A stretch of DNA of 64,000 nt from Rutpela maculata (lineage: Eukaryota > Arthropoda > Insecta > Coleoptera > Cerambycidae), in NCBI GenBank assembly GCA_936432065.2, contig OW386292.2, positions 135,485,460 through 135,549,459 on the forward strand, written 5' to 3'. Below the pieces are notes generated by a model. It saw nothing but the letters and a program-made list of their open reading frames with translations, was not told the DNA's origin and did not search any database. Positions 51,974-63,545 of this stretch are shown piece after piece (positions within the stretch are counted from its first letter, which is position 1; every line of letters starts with the position of its first letter). Position numbers and translations under genes: made by a program.

Positions 51974-52633
51974 ACTTCCACATCCGGATTTTCTATCTAA
52001 GTCACACAACGAAAAATTTGGTATCTGGAAATAATTGTTTATGGAACTTTAATAATATAACATTTGAAATCCTCTATCCCAAAAACCCATAAAACGATAC
52101 CCCACATCGGTAGTGGGGTGGCGGTGGTGACAGGGGGTGGGAGGGGGGTGGATAAAGTAAAAAAAATATTTTGAGGTTTCTGGTTCTTGTACACACACTA
52201 AATCACATTTTTTTTTCATCCCCTTTAATAATGGGGTGGGGGTGGTAATGGGGGTGGCTAATGCCAAATATTTTTTTAAGGCCTTAACTTCTCTTATTTA
52301 TACTAAATATCAATTTTATGAACTCTTACCTGCTTGATGTACCTGTTTACTCCAAATGTACCCCAATTTACCCCCAACCCTTCTACGGAACAAGATGAAA
52401 CTATAATCTAGTTCTAGACCTCGTTAAAGTACATATGTGTACCAAATTTCAAGTCAATAATCTCAAACAGTTCCAGAGTAAATGTGCGCACAAAAAAAGT
52501 TACAGACCGACAGACAGACAGACAGAAATTTTTTTTCGTTCAAACTTGAAATCTCGACGTTTCATGACATTCTAAGCCTATTTGAACAATAATAATTTTT
52601 AAAAATTTTTTTGTCGTTACTATGCTTCCACTG
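51974..52633. mobile_element. Insertion of about 660 bp present only in copy 2
   Basis: Copy 1 is continuous across this point (gtcatacaaaattatgtcat near 12642). Ends acttccacatccgg and (complement) actttcacatccag form an imperfect inverted pair. Inside are G-rich stretches (gggggtgg near 52130 and 52230) and a (cagacaga)n run at 52507-52530. No coding frame. Confidence 0.65.
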
Positions 52634-52856
52634 GATGTGAAAGTAATTATGTCAATAATATTTTTTAAACAAAAAATACTGAGTTTACTTTCTGTAGGTT
52701 AAAGACAGGACTACGTCTATTTTTGCATATATCCAGCATTCTCAACGATTAGATACCAGTCCAGTTTTTATAATTAGTTCCTTCAGTTTCATACGCCCCA
52801 AGGGTTTGATCATCATCAATGACTTGTATTGATCGTGCATTGCGGCTCTCCAGTAA

Positions 52857-53440
52857 TCAGCTTAATGACTTGTAGTGTCTGTTTGACTGCTTTAGGTTTA
52901 TAATAATTTCTCGTAATATTTTTGCTGTGTGGTCAAATCTCTGTGGATCTCTTGTTAATCTCGTTAAATTCCTTCTTTCTGACTTATGATCCCTGTAGCA
53001 GAAGCGTTTTGGCCAAATATGAACACAATTATTGTTATGACCCTGGTTATCTTCAGTAATCAAAACCTTATCTCTGGCTCTCAGTACATACAGACCAGAA
53101 CGGGAATGTCCCACGACGACAACTGAACCATTCTTTTCAGTTGTGCATTGGAAGCACAGATTAAAACCTTTATTAGTAAGTTTCTTTACTGACAATAGAT
53201 TACCTTCAAGTGATCGTATGTATAATACGTCTTGTACGACAATTTTCATCTCTTGATTCTTTCCGCCCATACAGCTGATTGTACCAGAGCCTATACTTTT
53301 GATCTTAGCTGATCTTCTACCTGCCAATCTTACATTGATTTGTATTTTAGTGTCCAAATATTGGAGAATGATCTGTCACTCCATGTGGCTTATAGCACCT
53401 GAATCGATAATCCACCCGTCTTTATCACCAAAACAGATCT
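52857..53440 (-). pseudogene. Ty1/copia pol fragment, copy 2
   Basis: Minus strand: DGWIIDSGAISHM (protease active site), stop, then GTISCMGGKNQEMKIVVQDV, LYIRSLEGNLLSVKKLTNKG, GLYVLRARDKVLI and VHIWPKRFCYRDH. This is the standard protease to GAG-pre-integrase order of copia. The continuous part is better preserved than in copy 1. In HIWPKRF the second catalytic-region His is lost (HIWHKRF in copy 1). Confidence 0.82.
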
Positions 53441-53670
53441 TTTCGTCCCTGAAATAACAATGTATCATTGTCTGACCAAATTTAGGCGATTCACACGGAG
53501 ACTGTGTGCATCGCCTAAATTAAGAACTTTGAGAAAAGCCTTCCCAAAATATATATAAGAAGTTTGTTGTATATTAGATAGTTGCATTGTTTCTTCGTAC
53601 ACAGTGTGTCCCTCGATTTGTTATTGTATTATATATTGTGTAAGGTTAATGAATAAAACAGTGAACTCCT

Positions 53671-54835
53671 ATTTATTTATTTATTTCTCAAACAGATAAA
53701 TCTAATTACAGGAGAAATATAGTAAATAACAAATTACATTAAATATAATAACATCTAAATATATTTTAAAATTTTAATTTTGTGGGAGAAGGATCTAGGA
53801 GTGTCATGAAAAATACCGCATCTAATCAAGAGACGAGGAGATATAATTTAAAACAAAACTGTTAAGTAGCTGATTAAACTTTTTGAAGGGGAGAGCAAAA
53901 TCTAACTTGACAACATAAATGCATTATTTCTGACTTTTAAAATGGTAACCAGAGATGACGAAATATTTGTAATAAGTGGAGGTATATGAAAAAACTGTAC
54001 TAGTCTGGTTTGTTTACTGGTTTACAACTTAAAATGCAACTGCAATTTAAGAAATTATTAAGTATTTTGTGACAAACAACTATTTATTATGCATTTTTTC
54101 CTTCTACTTTCAAAACTTACAATGATGAATTCGTTCCTTAAATCTGGATATAATCCATATTTCCTCAAGTACAAATGTCTCAGCATTTTGTTTTGTACTT
54201 TTTCTATGGTATCATTATACTTGAAGTAAAATGGGTGCCATATTATGGATGCGTATTCCAGAATTGGTCTTACTAAACTATTATACAATTTTGACATTGT
54301 GGTAATATTTTTGAATATACTACACTGCCTTATTACAAAACCTAACACACATAGTGCTTTTAATGATACATATGATATATGTTCATTAAAGCACAGTTTA
54401 TCATCATAATAAACAACCAGATTCTTAATTTTTCTTATTTTTGGTATATTTTTATCATTCATTGTGTAATCATAATTTACTTGATGGCGTTTACACGTGT
54501 ATGACATAACATCGCGTTTAAAAATATTGAAATGCAGATTATTATCAAATCTCCATTGAAAAAGTCGGTTAATATCTTGCTGCAATACCAGGCAATCATT
54601 TAAATTTTCTATTTTTTTTGTAAAGTTTAATATCATTGGTAAATAGCAGGTAATTGGAACATTTTAATACTTTAGATAAGTCAATTATGAATATGAGGAA
54701 CAACAGAGGTCCTAAGTTAGAGCCCTGTGGCACTCCGGAATTTGCAGATAATTTTCCTGAGGTTTTACCAGCGAATTTGACCGAAAATGTACGATTCTGT
54801 AGATATGATGAGAAAAATTATAGTGTGTTTGAGGT
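53671..54835 (-). pseudogene. Non-LTR reverse transcriptase fragment (family B)
   Basis: Minus strand from about 54835: RTFSVKFAGKTSGK, NSGVPQGSNLGPLLFLIFI and LLFTNDIKLY. The active site reads FTND, so the first Asp is lost. A frameshift in an A run near 54616 follows, then LQQDINRLFQWRFDNNLHFN, SKLYNSLVRPILEYASIIWH and IEKVQNKMLRHLY. The stop is at 54058 and an (AAATA)n tail is at 53671-53691. Jockey/CR1-type; 5' truncated. Confidence 0.82.
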
Positions 54836-55797
54836 CGCACCAAACCCATTTATATAGTTATTTGAATTTTCACATGGCTGTTATAAATAAAGTAAAAGTT
54901 CCATCATCACCAAATTATAAAACCTTTGGTAATATAAATTGTTCATGACAAAGTCTCAGTTATCTCTCCCTTAATACTTTCGCTGCGCATGACTCTTATC
55001 GGGTCCGTTTTTAGCGCATGCAATTTTTATTGATACTACTCCATTTCTGACAGCTGATTATACAATGGACCACAATAGTCGTGACGTCATTCACGAGGAG
55101 GTTAATTTGAATTCCTTTCCATCCACTCTTTGAAGCATGCCTTATGTACATGTGCTTTAAGGGTCAAAATAAATTACTTAAAAATGTATCCAAGGATTGG
55201 TACGTTATTTTTCATATTTAACTATTGAAACCTAACTACTAGTATAATAATAGAGCTGGATTATAAGTTTTTTACATGTGGTAATCAATTTTCTCTACCG
55301 AGAATAAATAAAAAAATGTTTTCTAAATGGTTGTTATGCGCATGCGTTCTACAAGTGTCTGGAAAATTATTGAGAACATAGTTCTTGATTATTTCTTTGT
55401 GCTCTAACCTCAAAGCCTGTTTTATTTGAATTTCTTTCCATTATTTTATATTGTTATCATGGATTTTCATCCTCTAACCAGGCTCCTGTACCAAATTCAC
55501 TGACAGGCCCCCACGCCTAGGAGAAATTTGTCCAGGTCTCTTAAACGAGCGAGAATTGCATTTACTACCCTAACCGGGCCCAGGTACTACAGTACCTACT
55601 GACCCTCCCTTGTGGGGGCCTTGCCTCTAACCGTGTTTAAATTTTTATTTGTAAGTATTTTCACTTAGAAACGCAAATAAATAAAGAAATTACATATTTT
55701 ATCATTTATTCAGAACTTATTTCTATTAAATATCTGTATGATTAAAATAGTTTAAAATTGACGACATATTCCATGAGCACGCTTCATTTGTTACAGT
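54836..55797. other. Intergenic, no gene seen
   Basis: Contains a less AT-rich patch at about 55480-55625 (gcccccacgcctagg, ccgggcccaggtac) without a reading frame or recognised RNA. Confidence 0.45.
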
Positions 55798-56020
55798 AAG
55801 GACATGCCGAAATTGCTACGCAGCTAGAAGTTCAGACCGCAAATTCAGTAGATGCATCGAAGCCATCAATGTGTAAAACAAATCTATACATTTAAATATA
55901 ACCGCACATACCATCGATGCTAGCAGGGTGAACTGCTCCTAGTACCAATTGATGGCTTCAATGCATCGACTGAAACTGCGGCCTGAACTTCTATAGCTGC
56001 GTAGCATCTTTGGCATATTT
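55798..56020. repeat. Inverted duplication of about 80 bp
   Basis: 55801-55880 (acatgccgaaattgctacgc to gaagccatcaatgtg) is repeated inverted at about 55938-56018. The right arm overlaps the 3' end of the SWIM-type relic, so a piece of that coding sequence was copied backwards. Confidence 0.75.
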
Positions 56021-56393
56021 GTACTCTTACAGAAATATTATAGTGTGCAAAGAGAGCCAGAGCAGCCATATGATGGCATAACCATAATACCCTTGGACAA
56101 GTACATTCTGCATCGGTTATATTTTTATCGTTATTCAAAAATATCTGAAAGCAATTAATTACATTTAAAGTAAGACGCTTTATAGATTCTATCTCTCATG
56201 TGAGCATGAACTTCTCCCTTAACAATCAGTTTTTCAGGATCATAATCATTCCCTTTCATGCGGCCCACTTCGCCCTTCAACAGAACTTTCTGCCTTGACC
56301 ATGGGTGTTTCTTCATCCTTAAAAAATTGAGCAATCGCAGAGAAATGTAATTTTTGGATCCTATTTGATATACAAACACTTTAAATACTGTAA
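55920..56393 (-). pseudogene. Relic or partial exon with a SWIM-type zinc motif
   Basis: Minus strand: VFVYQIGSKNYISLRLLNFL, KHPWSRQKVLLKGEVGRMKG, VHAHMRDRIYK, then in another frame NDKNITDAECTCPRVLWLCHHMAALALF. CTCPx5CHH fits the SWIM pattern CxCx(n)CxH, a DNA/protein-binding fold often found in transposase-related genes. The frame breaks near 56145. A possible acceptor (attttacag) precedes the upstream end. Either an exon pair of a decayed gene or a processed fragment. Confidence 0.6.
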
Positions 56394-56950
56394 AATCCTT
56401 GAAAGTTATAAAAGATATAATCCACTATACATAACCTTAAACTTCAACCAGGAAAATAAATAAAAATAAGAAGATGAAGTTATGCCCGACATACGTATTA
56501 CGCGTGCGCAGTAAATAGTTAATTTCTGAAAAAATGTCAAGAGGACTTAAAAATTACAGTATTATTACAAGAAGGCGCAGCTTTTAAAGTTAAAACGTTA
56601 TGATGATAATTCAATAGTTAAATATTCACAGATTTTCTGAAATTTCAAATTCAATTTTAACCATGGTCTTAATTACAGTGGCGATAAGGTCGATGTGAGA
56701 AATAGGATGGAGTAGTTAGAGTGGGAGTGAAACGTCACACTATTTTGGTCCATATATATTATGCAATAAAAACCAGTCAGCGTGAGGGTGACCCACAGCC
56801 TGAACGGCCGCAGCGATAGTGCTAAAGTGCTTAAATGGCAGAATCTGTAAGGGTTACCATTACCACTGTGTTGTAGCCGTATATAACTCAAGTTTTATGA
56901 CAATGATAATAATAATGACAAACCTTACTGTCCAAAACATCATACAAGAG
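56394..56950. other. Intergenic, no gene seen
   Basis: AT-rich; nothing recognised. Confidence 0.45.
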
Positions 56951-57346
56951 CGGGAGCTAGGTGGCTTTTTCGACACATCATCGTTTTATGAACTTGAGAT
57001 ATTTTTAATGGATGATAACGATTCATAAAATCGACTTCTGGCGGGGCACCTCTTGTCAAGTAAGTCACGAGCACTATCTAAAAATCAGTGAAATTATGTC
57101 ATCATTACAAGGCTCATTTTTTTTGTGTGTACACATTTTATGTTTAGAATGAATAAAATAAGACCGCCAGAAAGTGTGGGCCAGAAAGGTAATAATGATA
57201 CAATACATCTGATGCATGGTAGGAAGTCAAGTTTGCCGAAAGTGTTAAATTCTTGTATATTTACGAGCCTATGGTAATTTTGTTGACACTAAGAACTGTC
57301 TGGGGAGGCTATTCTATTGTTGAAAGAGCTTATATTTATGTTTTAA

Positions 57347-58563
57347 AAAGGATAATAATAATAATAATATTTATTTGTCCAATAGATCATTTTACATGAT
57401 ATAGGATAAGTCTAAAAACATTAAAATGTAACTATTTAAATATTAAATAATAAATTAAGTTAAAAGTCATCAGTAAAATATTCGTTCAAAGAATAATAAG
57501 ATTTTTCCCTCAGTCTTGCATAGAGTAATAAATTCATTAGAAATATGCTAGGGAGTGGTAGAATTCCCAATTGCTTGAAAATGTTCCTACAGCTAGTTCT
57601 CTTATTTATACCTACTATAGAACGCACAGCTTTTTTCTGTAGTTTAAACACTCGTACGGCCTCTGGTGATGAACCCCAGGCAATAATTGCATAGGAAATT
57701 ATTGAATTGAAGTGAGCATAGTAATATGTTAGCAAAACTTGTTGGTTTGTTACATCTCTCAACTGATTTAAGCAATAGCAGACCGGAGCAACTTTTTTAC
57801 AAATTTCATTAATATGAATAGTCCATGAGAAGTTGTCAGTAAAATGTAGACCCAAGAATTTGGTTGACCTAACTTGTCTGATTGTACTTATATTTGATTT
57901 AATTAGAAAGCTGTGATCAAAGTCCACATTACCAGTATTGAAACGCATAAAGATAGATTTATTATTGTTTAAGGCTAGTTTATTTTCAGTGAACCAGGTG
58001 TGTGCTTCACGTAATTGCTGATTTGCCATGTTAACTACCATTTTTGTATCAGTTGCACTAACAAGGATGGATGTGTCATCTGCAAACAGAACCGAGCTAT
58101 TGATATTAAAACTATTTACATAAATGATGTAAAGTAATGGTCCTAAGACGGATCCTTGCGGAACTCCCACTGACAATTCTAATAGATTTGATTTGCATTG
58201 TTCAATTTCTGTGTAGTGTTTTCTCCCACTTAGATAACTCCTAAACCAATTCAACGTCTGACCACGCACGCCGTACCTCTCCAGTTTGAATATTAGAGAC
58301 GCATGGCAAACCAGGTCAAACGCTTTACTCAAGTCAAGGAAAATGCCAATGCATTTGTTTTTATTATCTATATTATCATACAAAGTTGTTAAGAATTTAG
58401 TAATTGCAGAAGTAGTAGAACGTCCCTTTCTGAAACCAAATTGATTTTCGTTAAATAGTTTGTGTTTTACAAAAAAACTAATTAATCTCGATGCTATACA
58501 TTTCTCAAGGATCTTGGAAAATGAACTCAAAATAGATATAGGTCGATAATTTTCAATATCAGA
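57347..58563 (-). mobile_element. 5'-truncated Jockey/CR1-type non-LTR element
   Basis: Runs from IENYRPISILSSFSKILEKC near 58560 to an (ATT)n tail at about 57347-57372 on the minus strand. Only the RT domain and C-terminus are left, as expected for 5'-truncated insertion. Confidence 0.85.
57460..58563 (-). pseudogene. Reverse transcriptase, partial but without internal breaks
   Basis: About 365 codons open. RT blocks in order: QFGFRKGRSTTSAITKF, IGIFLDLSKAFDLVCH, GVPQGSVLGPLLYIIYVNSF, SVLFADDTSIL (catalytic FADD intact), TKFLGLHFTDNFSW and YAIIAWGSS. The endonuclease and ORF1 are missing, so it cannot move alone. ATG at 58530 is internal to the domain, not a true start. Confidence 0.88.
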
Positions 58564-59031
58564 ACTTGTAACGATGAGTTTAGAGTTGTGAGATGAAATG
58601 TGCAGAAAGAAATCCGATTGTCTTCAAAAATCCTAAACATTTTCTTTCTGGCTAGCCTCACTGACGGGAGTTTCTTTCTGGGAATTTTTTTCTGTGTTCA
58701 AAACATTTAAATAAACATGCTTAGCTTAAAAAAAGCTTGTAACGATCATGTCATATAACTCCGGTTTTTCACATCTTTGACTTTTTGCTCGCCCCGACGG
58801 CCCACACTTTCTGGCGGTCTTATTTTATTCATTCTAAACATAAAATGTGTAGACGCAAAAGAATTAGCCTTGTAACGATGATATAATTTCACTGATTCTC
58901 CTATTTTGAACCATGACCAACTCGACGGGCTGGCATATGCCAGAAGTCTATTTTGTCGTTATTTAAGTTTGATAGAATTAATCAATGCATAGAAAATGCT
59001 TGTAACGATGAGTTTCCGAAAAAGCCACGTA

Positions 59032-60222
59032 GCTCCCGTACAATTAGGTACTGATACACTGAGGTCTGAACGTTATCTTTTACTCTTACTAGTAATTTTA
59101 GAACTTTAATTGACGTTTTGAAGCCATTTTGCACTCTTAGAAATGCTGAACTTTTATTCTTTCAAAAACATTAACAAGTCAGTAAACAAATGTGAAAAAT
59201 AACTTGAAAATACTGATAATTTCTTATCCAACCTCTCGTTGTGAGTTCATAAATGTGTAGGTCTTGAAAGCCTATGTCTTTTGAGACCAATTTAATTTAC
59301 ATATATCGGATAAAAACTAAAAAAGTTATACGAATGTTAAGTGAATTACTCTGTATTTGGTAATTTAAAACACCGTAAAATTTCAACACCATAGCGTTAT
59401 TTACACTTGAAATAAATTGTTATAGATACTTATTATATTTTGTGATTCACCTAGTTTTAAGTCCGTATTATTACTAACGAATGTTAAATTGATATATTAC
59501 AGAAATGAAACATAGTTTAAAAAGTCTCATTTATTCAAATTCCTTTTCGTTTTCACAAAATATATATGCAGGTATATTGTTAAAATAACTCCTAGTTTGC
59601 TTTCAATGTCCGGATTGACCTGCAGTGCAACTGCAGATGTATTTCCGTTTGTCAACGTCACTTTCTAACTTCACGGGAACGAACAAGGGTCAAAAATTTG
59701 CTTTTTCACGACATCTTCGACTTGACAAAGAATTATTACAAGCTCTAAATACCGCTTCACTTTCCTTAATGGATCTACATGTATCTAATGTAAGTAAAAA
59801 TATTACAAAATTCTAATTCCATCTTTAGTATATTTGAAAGCAGTTCACATAAGTAAGAAAACAGAGATGACGTTATGACAGATACAAATTATTTTCCCAC
59901 CATTCCCGACATTTTTAAATTCACTACTGCCATCTGTTGAGCGTGATTTCTCTCTATAAAGATTCGCAACATGGAGGTAGAATATTTATTCAACCTCCTT
60001 GGATTCGCAACCTGAGAAGAAGAATAACTCGATTAACCAATCAGATGGCCACAGAAAACTCCTTGGTAGTCCATAGTTAAGTCTATGAATTAGGTCAATA
60101 ACTAGAATAGAGAAGAAGAAGATAACCTTAATGTTTATAACTTTTCTTATTGCGCCGAGGAAATATATATCATAGCGTAGGCTTACGTGTTGTAATATAA
60201 TATATTGGCTCCTATCTAAAAA
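59032..60222. other. Region upstream of the third ZAD gene
   Basis: No supported gene. A short open stretch at 59625-59816 has no motif. The promoter of the gene at 60223 should lie here or further up; no clear core element stood out. Confidence 0.4.
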
Positions 60223-60330
60223 ATGGAACCTCTAGAAATCATATGCAGACTTTGTTTAGAAAGTTGTGAAAATGATTTTAACATTATGGAAAAAAATGCC
60301 ACAGAAATCTTGAATATTCTACAGGAAATA
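60223..60330 (+). CDS. ZAD gene 3, exon 1 (gene continues beyond the window)
   Basis: 36 codons starting MEPLEIICRLCLESC and ending before gtaagt in phase 0, exactly the length and phase of exon 1 of gene 2. The ZAD opening motif CRLCL is complete. No exon 2 was found before 64000; a 2.5 kb transposon occupies much of the presumed first intron. Protein length and finger number are unknown. Confidence 0.72.
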
Positions 60331-61009
60331 GTAAGTAAAACAAGCTAAAAACGTACTCTTCGCCAATTAACTGAGCTTTTTATATAATTGTTACACGTTC
60401 TATAGGATACTCTTCGCAGTTTTATTGTAATGTTAGTTTTTGGACATCCTAAATTTTGTGATATCAACTTTGTTCTGAAAAAAAATATATGAAAAAAAAC
60501 ATCCAACCTGTCTGGGATTTGAACACACAATCTTTGGATTGCAAAGCAAAACTTCTGCCACTCGACCATCATACATTACTACGGAAATTAAATATCTGTA
60601 CTGTATATATCTTTCGAGAATCATATTTCAATGCATTAGATATATTATTATGAAATATATATTAGTAAAATGTATAAACAAAAAGTATATATATTATAGA
60701 GATAACATTTCGCAAGATTTCTATTTAAGTAAGCAAGATTTCTATTTAAGTACAAGTACAACAAAAATTAAGAAAATATTTTTTTTAAATTAAATGATTA
60801 AATTAATAACTTTCTTACTTACTGATTGATTTTCTCCAAAAACAATAAGGTGCTTCCTCTAGCTAACACTAACTTACTTTCCAAATTTCAATACAATCGG
60901 ACTTTTCTGTCTTAAGTTATCGGACGGACAGACAGACAGACATTTCGAAAGTTGTTCGGAATTCATTCACTAACACAATAATAAGGAATCTATCATCCAA
61001 AAAGACGCG
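60331..61009. other. Presumed intron 1 of ZAD gene 3
   Basis: Contains a tRNA-like sequence (60501-60579), a 21-bp tandem duplication (gcaagatttctatttaagta, twice at about 60711-60752) and a (gacagaca)n run at 60926-60941. Confidence 0.4.
60501..60579 (-). ncRNA. tRNA-like sequence (pseudo-tRNA or tRNA-derived repeat)
   Basis: Minus strand: A-box-like atggtcgagtggcagaag, a ctttg/caaag stem region and B-box gtgttcaaatccc. No convincing acceptor stem; the T-loop has an extra A change. Not called functional. Confidence 0.4.
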
Positions 61010-63545
61010 TCTCAAATGCCGAACCCTGAACTCGCGTGTATAAAATTTTAAAAATGTGGATATCATCCAGAATTTTATGCCGAATCCGATTCCAGAGGGC
61101 GTGATGTCCTCCAAGATTGCGAAATTGCAAAAAAAGTAATATCGAAAAAATTTGGAACTTAAATATTGCATTATCTCTCGTTTACATTACATTTACGAGC
61201 TTATTTATGAATATTTCTTAATAATTCTTATATCAATCGAAAGCTTAATGTTTGTAGTTTCATACAAGTGTAATAGAGAGACATTATTTTCATTATAAAC
61301 AATACCATACATTGTTTAAACAATATGTGCTCGGAAAGTGTAGTGTAATTTTCGGCATCGAGGTACTTTTTTTATTATTGCAGATAGATGTGTAGTTATT
61401 TGAGACGAAATATGTAGAATAGACCAATGAACATTTTTTATTAAAACAATTTTTTAATTCGCTGAATAATTTAGAAGATATGATTTTTTTAAAATGAAGC
61501 GCATTGTTTTGGTCTACCGCGCGCGCGGTCTTGTCTCTGTAGGCTATTTACACATGATTTCGAAGCACTGCTGTTATAATAAAAGTATTTATTATTACTT
61601 ATAGTGCTCGTCACAATAATTTTTCCACCTATGGCAAGCTTTATTTGATTTATCAGTTATATAAATCCGCCATCCTTTACCACAACATAATTGACATTTT
61701 ATTCTTATACAGCAGAGAACAATTAACAATATAAACAAAAGAAAGTCTAATAATATACACCAGGAGGAAAAGTGGAGAATTTCGAAAAATGTAGGTTGGC
61801 AAGATTATTGTGACGGGCACTGTACATTATTTTATTAATTTTTTGGTAAGGTATAAGCAACATTTTTGTAACGTCTTTTATATGAAAGTTCGTACAGATC
61901 TTAAATAATGCTTACAAACAGAACAAATTATCTGTATTTAATTTAAGAACAACTATAATGAAATTAAAATATTTTTCGTCTTGACAAAATAATGGTTGTA
62001 TGTATTGTAAATTTTGTGTACATAATACATACGATATAACTAAAATTGGAGTATTATAGGTAAGTCGCTATACATATGATTGATGTTATAATGCTATAAT
62101 TAAGTGTATTTATGTAATAATATTATAGTATAAGTTAAGGTTAAACTAACACCTTTGACATCGGTCTTAACAAAAACAACCTATTATGCACGCCAAACCG
62201 GCCTTAGCACACCTGCAGTTTCCAATGCAATTTTGAAATTGTTTGCATTTACAAAATATGTTTCCAGGCGTTATATTTGGACGGACACTTTTTGTCATAA
62301 GTCTTGGTACTAATATATTTTCCTTCGAAACCCAACCAAAATCTTTAGGGTTGGAAAGCACTGGATTGACGCAACTTGCTGTCTTTCAAATAATTATTTG
62401 GTAGGCAGCTCTAAGAATGTGCTGGTGAAATGAGTCTTCAGTTGGTGGCGAATTTCGAATATCCGATTTACAAGTGTGAATTAAATGGGCTCGCAAATTA
62501 TCCACATTACCAATGAAAAGCGGTCTACCATATAAGACTTTAAATAAATATCGTGCAGAGTTTTCAAATTCAGCAGTATCAAATGAATTGTCGAGTGGGA
62601 AATTCAATATTGAATGTAACTTAGGATCATTGGCATATTTGAGGCATGTTTTAAATACGTAAGTTTTTCCTTTTCTGAAAGAAAAACTGACCGTATCGCA
62701 ACCACTTAAGACGTAAGTACATAGAAAAAAATTGCCCAAATAAATTTCTGATATATTCTGCGTAGTCGGCAAGTTTTTGTATTATGCAGTGAATAGGTAT
62801 ATACACATCAAATCTATGTATCCAAACTCAATTATGTTTATTCTAGAAGCATAGTATAGTGCCATCACAAAAATGTCTGTATCAGTAGCTTGTATTATTA
62901 CCTTTTTGTATTTATCGTTACTATTTAAAAACGAAACGATATCATGCATGTTCTTCGCTTGTCAGACTAGAACTAATAAACAATACGAACGGCAAATGCA
63001 CACTTCGTACCCGAGGCCACGCTCATATTTATTATTATGATGAGTTATGACTACGGCCGCGCGCCCAACATTTAAAAAATCATATCTCCTAAATTTTTCA
63101 GCGAATTAAAAAATTGTTTTAATAAAAAATGTTCATTGGACTATTCTACTTATTTCGTCTCAAATAACTACAGATCTATCTGCAATAATAACAAAAGTAC
63201 CTCGATGCCGAAAATTACACTACACTTTCCGAGAACATATTGTTTAAACAATTTATAGTGTTGTTTATAATGAAAATAATGTCTCTCTATTACACTTGTA
63301 TGAAACTAGAAACATTAAGCTTTCGATTGATATAAGAATTATTAAAAAATCTTTATAAATAAGCTCGTAAATGCAATGTAAACGAGAGATAATGCAATAT
63401 TTAAGTTCCAAATTTTTTTCGAAATTATTACTTTTTTTGTAATTTCGCAATCTTGGCCGACATTGCGCCCTCTGGAATCGAATTCGGCATAAAATTCTGG
63501 ATAATATCCATATTTTTTTAATTTTATACCTGCGAGTTCATACCC
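61010..63545. mobile_element. DNA element with terminal inverted repeats of about 500 bp
   Basis: Left arm about 61010-61530 and right arm about 63055-63545 are inverted copies. Markers: cgaaagcttaatgtt, gagagacattattttcatta, ggcatcgaggtactttt, gaacattttttattaaaaca. The outer limits blur near 61010 and 63545 and no target duplication was resolved. The interior carries the broken nuclease/CXC gene at 62167-62960 on the minus strand. Confidence 0.8.
62167..62960 (-). pseudogene. Broken FEN1/XPG-like (PIN) nuclease plus CXC protein
   Basis: Minus strand, N to C: VIIQATDTDIFVMALYYASR (about 62880), then after frameshifts YVLSGCDTVSFSFRKGKTYV (about 62700), RPLFIGNVDNL and ILRAAYQ. A TGA at 62386-62388 stands where a Trp is usual. 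Then NPKDFGWVSKENILVPRLMT and CKCKQFQNCIGNCRCAKAGLACIIGCFC-type cysteines (to 62167). The DxD and GCDT blocks with a following GKGK resemble the FEN1/XPG active site and helix-hairpin-helix; this fold is my inference. The CXC end may bind DNA. Same family as 22870-23390. Confidence 0.68.

Larger units (their letters stand above)
50073..53990. repeat. Segmental duplication block, copy 2 (matches 10903-14650)
   Basis: Collinear with copy 1 from tatggagagttttatgtagg to ggaggtata. Its private insertion is 51974-52633; it lacks the solo LTR of copy 1. It contains exon 4 of gene 2 plus about 2.2 kb of 3' flank. Confidence 0.85.
56951..59031. mobile_element. TIR element with arms of about 240 bp, carrying a non-LTR insertion
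   Basis: Left arm 56951-57180 (cgggagctaggtggcttttt ... taagaccgccagaaagtgtg) is the imperfect reverse complement of 58796-59031 (cacactttctggcggtctta ... aaaaagccacgtagctcccg). The interior holds a Jockey/CR1-type fragment (57347-58563). Target duplication not resolved. Confidence 0.75.

Noticed and set aside
52507..52530. CRISPR-like or microsatellite array (cagacaga)n
   Set aside because: A plain short tandem repeat with no spacers; a similar run at 60926 is also simple.
61000..61520. Membrane-protein-like open frames in the arms of the 61-63.5 kb element
   Set aside because: They occur in both inverted arms in different frames and lack conserved motifs; probably chance openings in the repeat.
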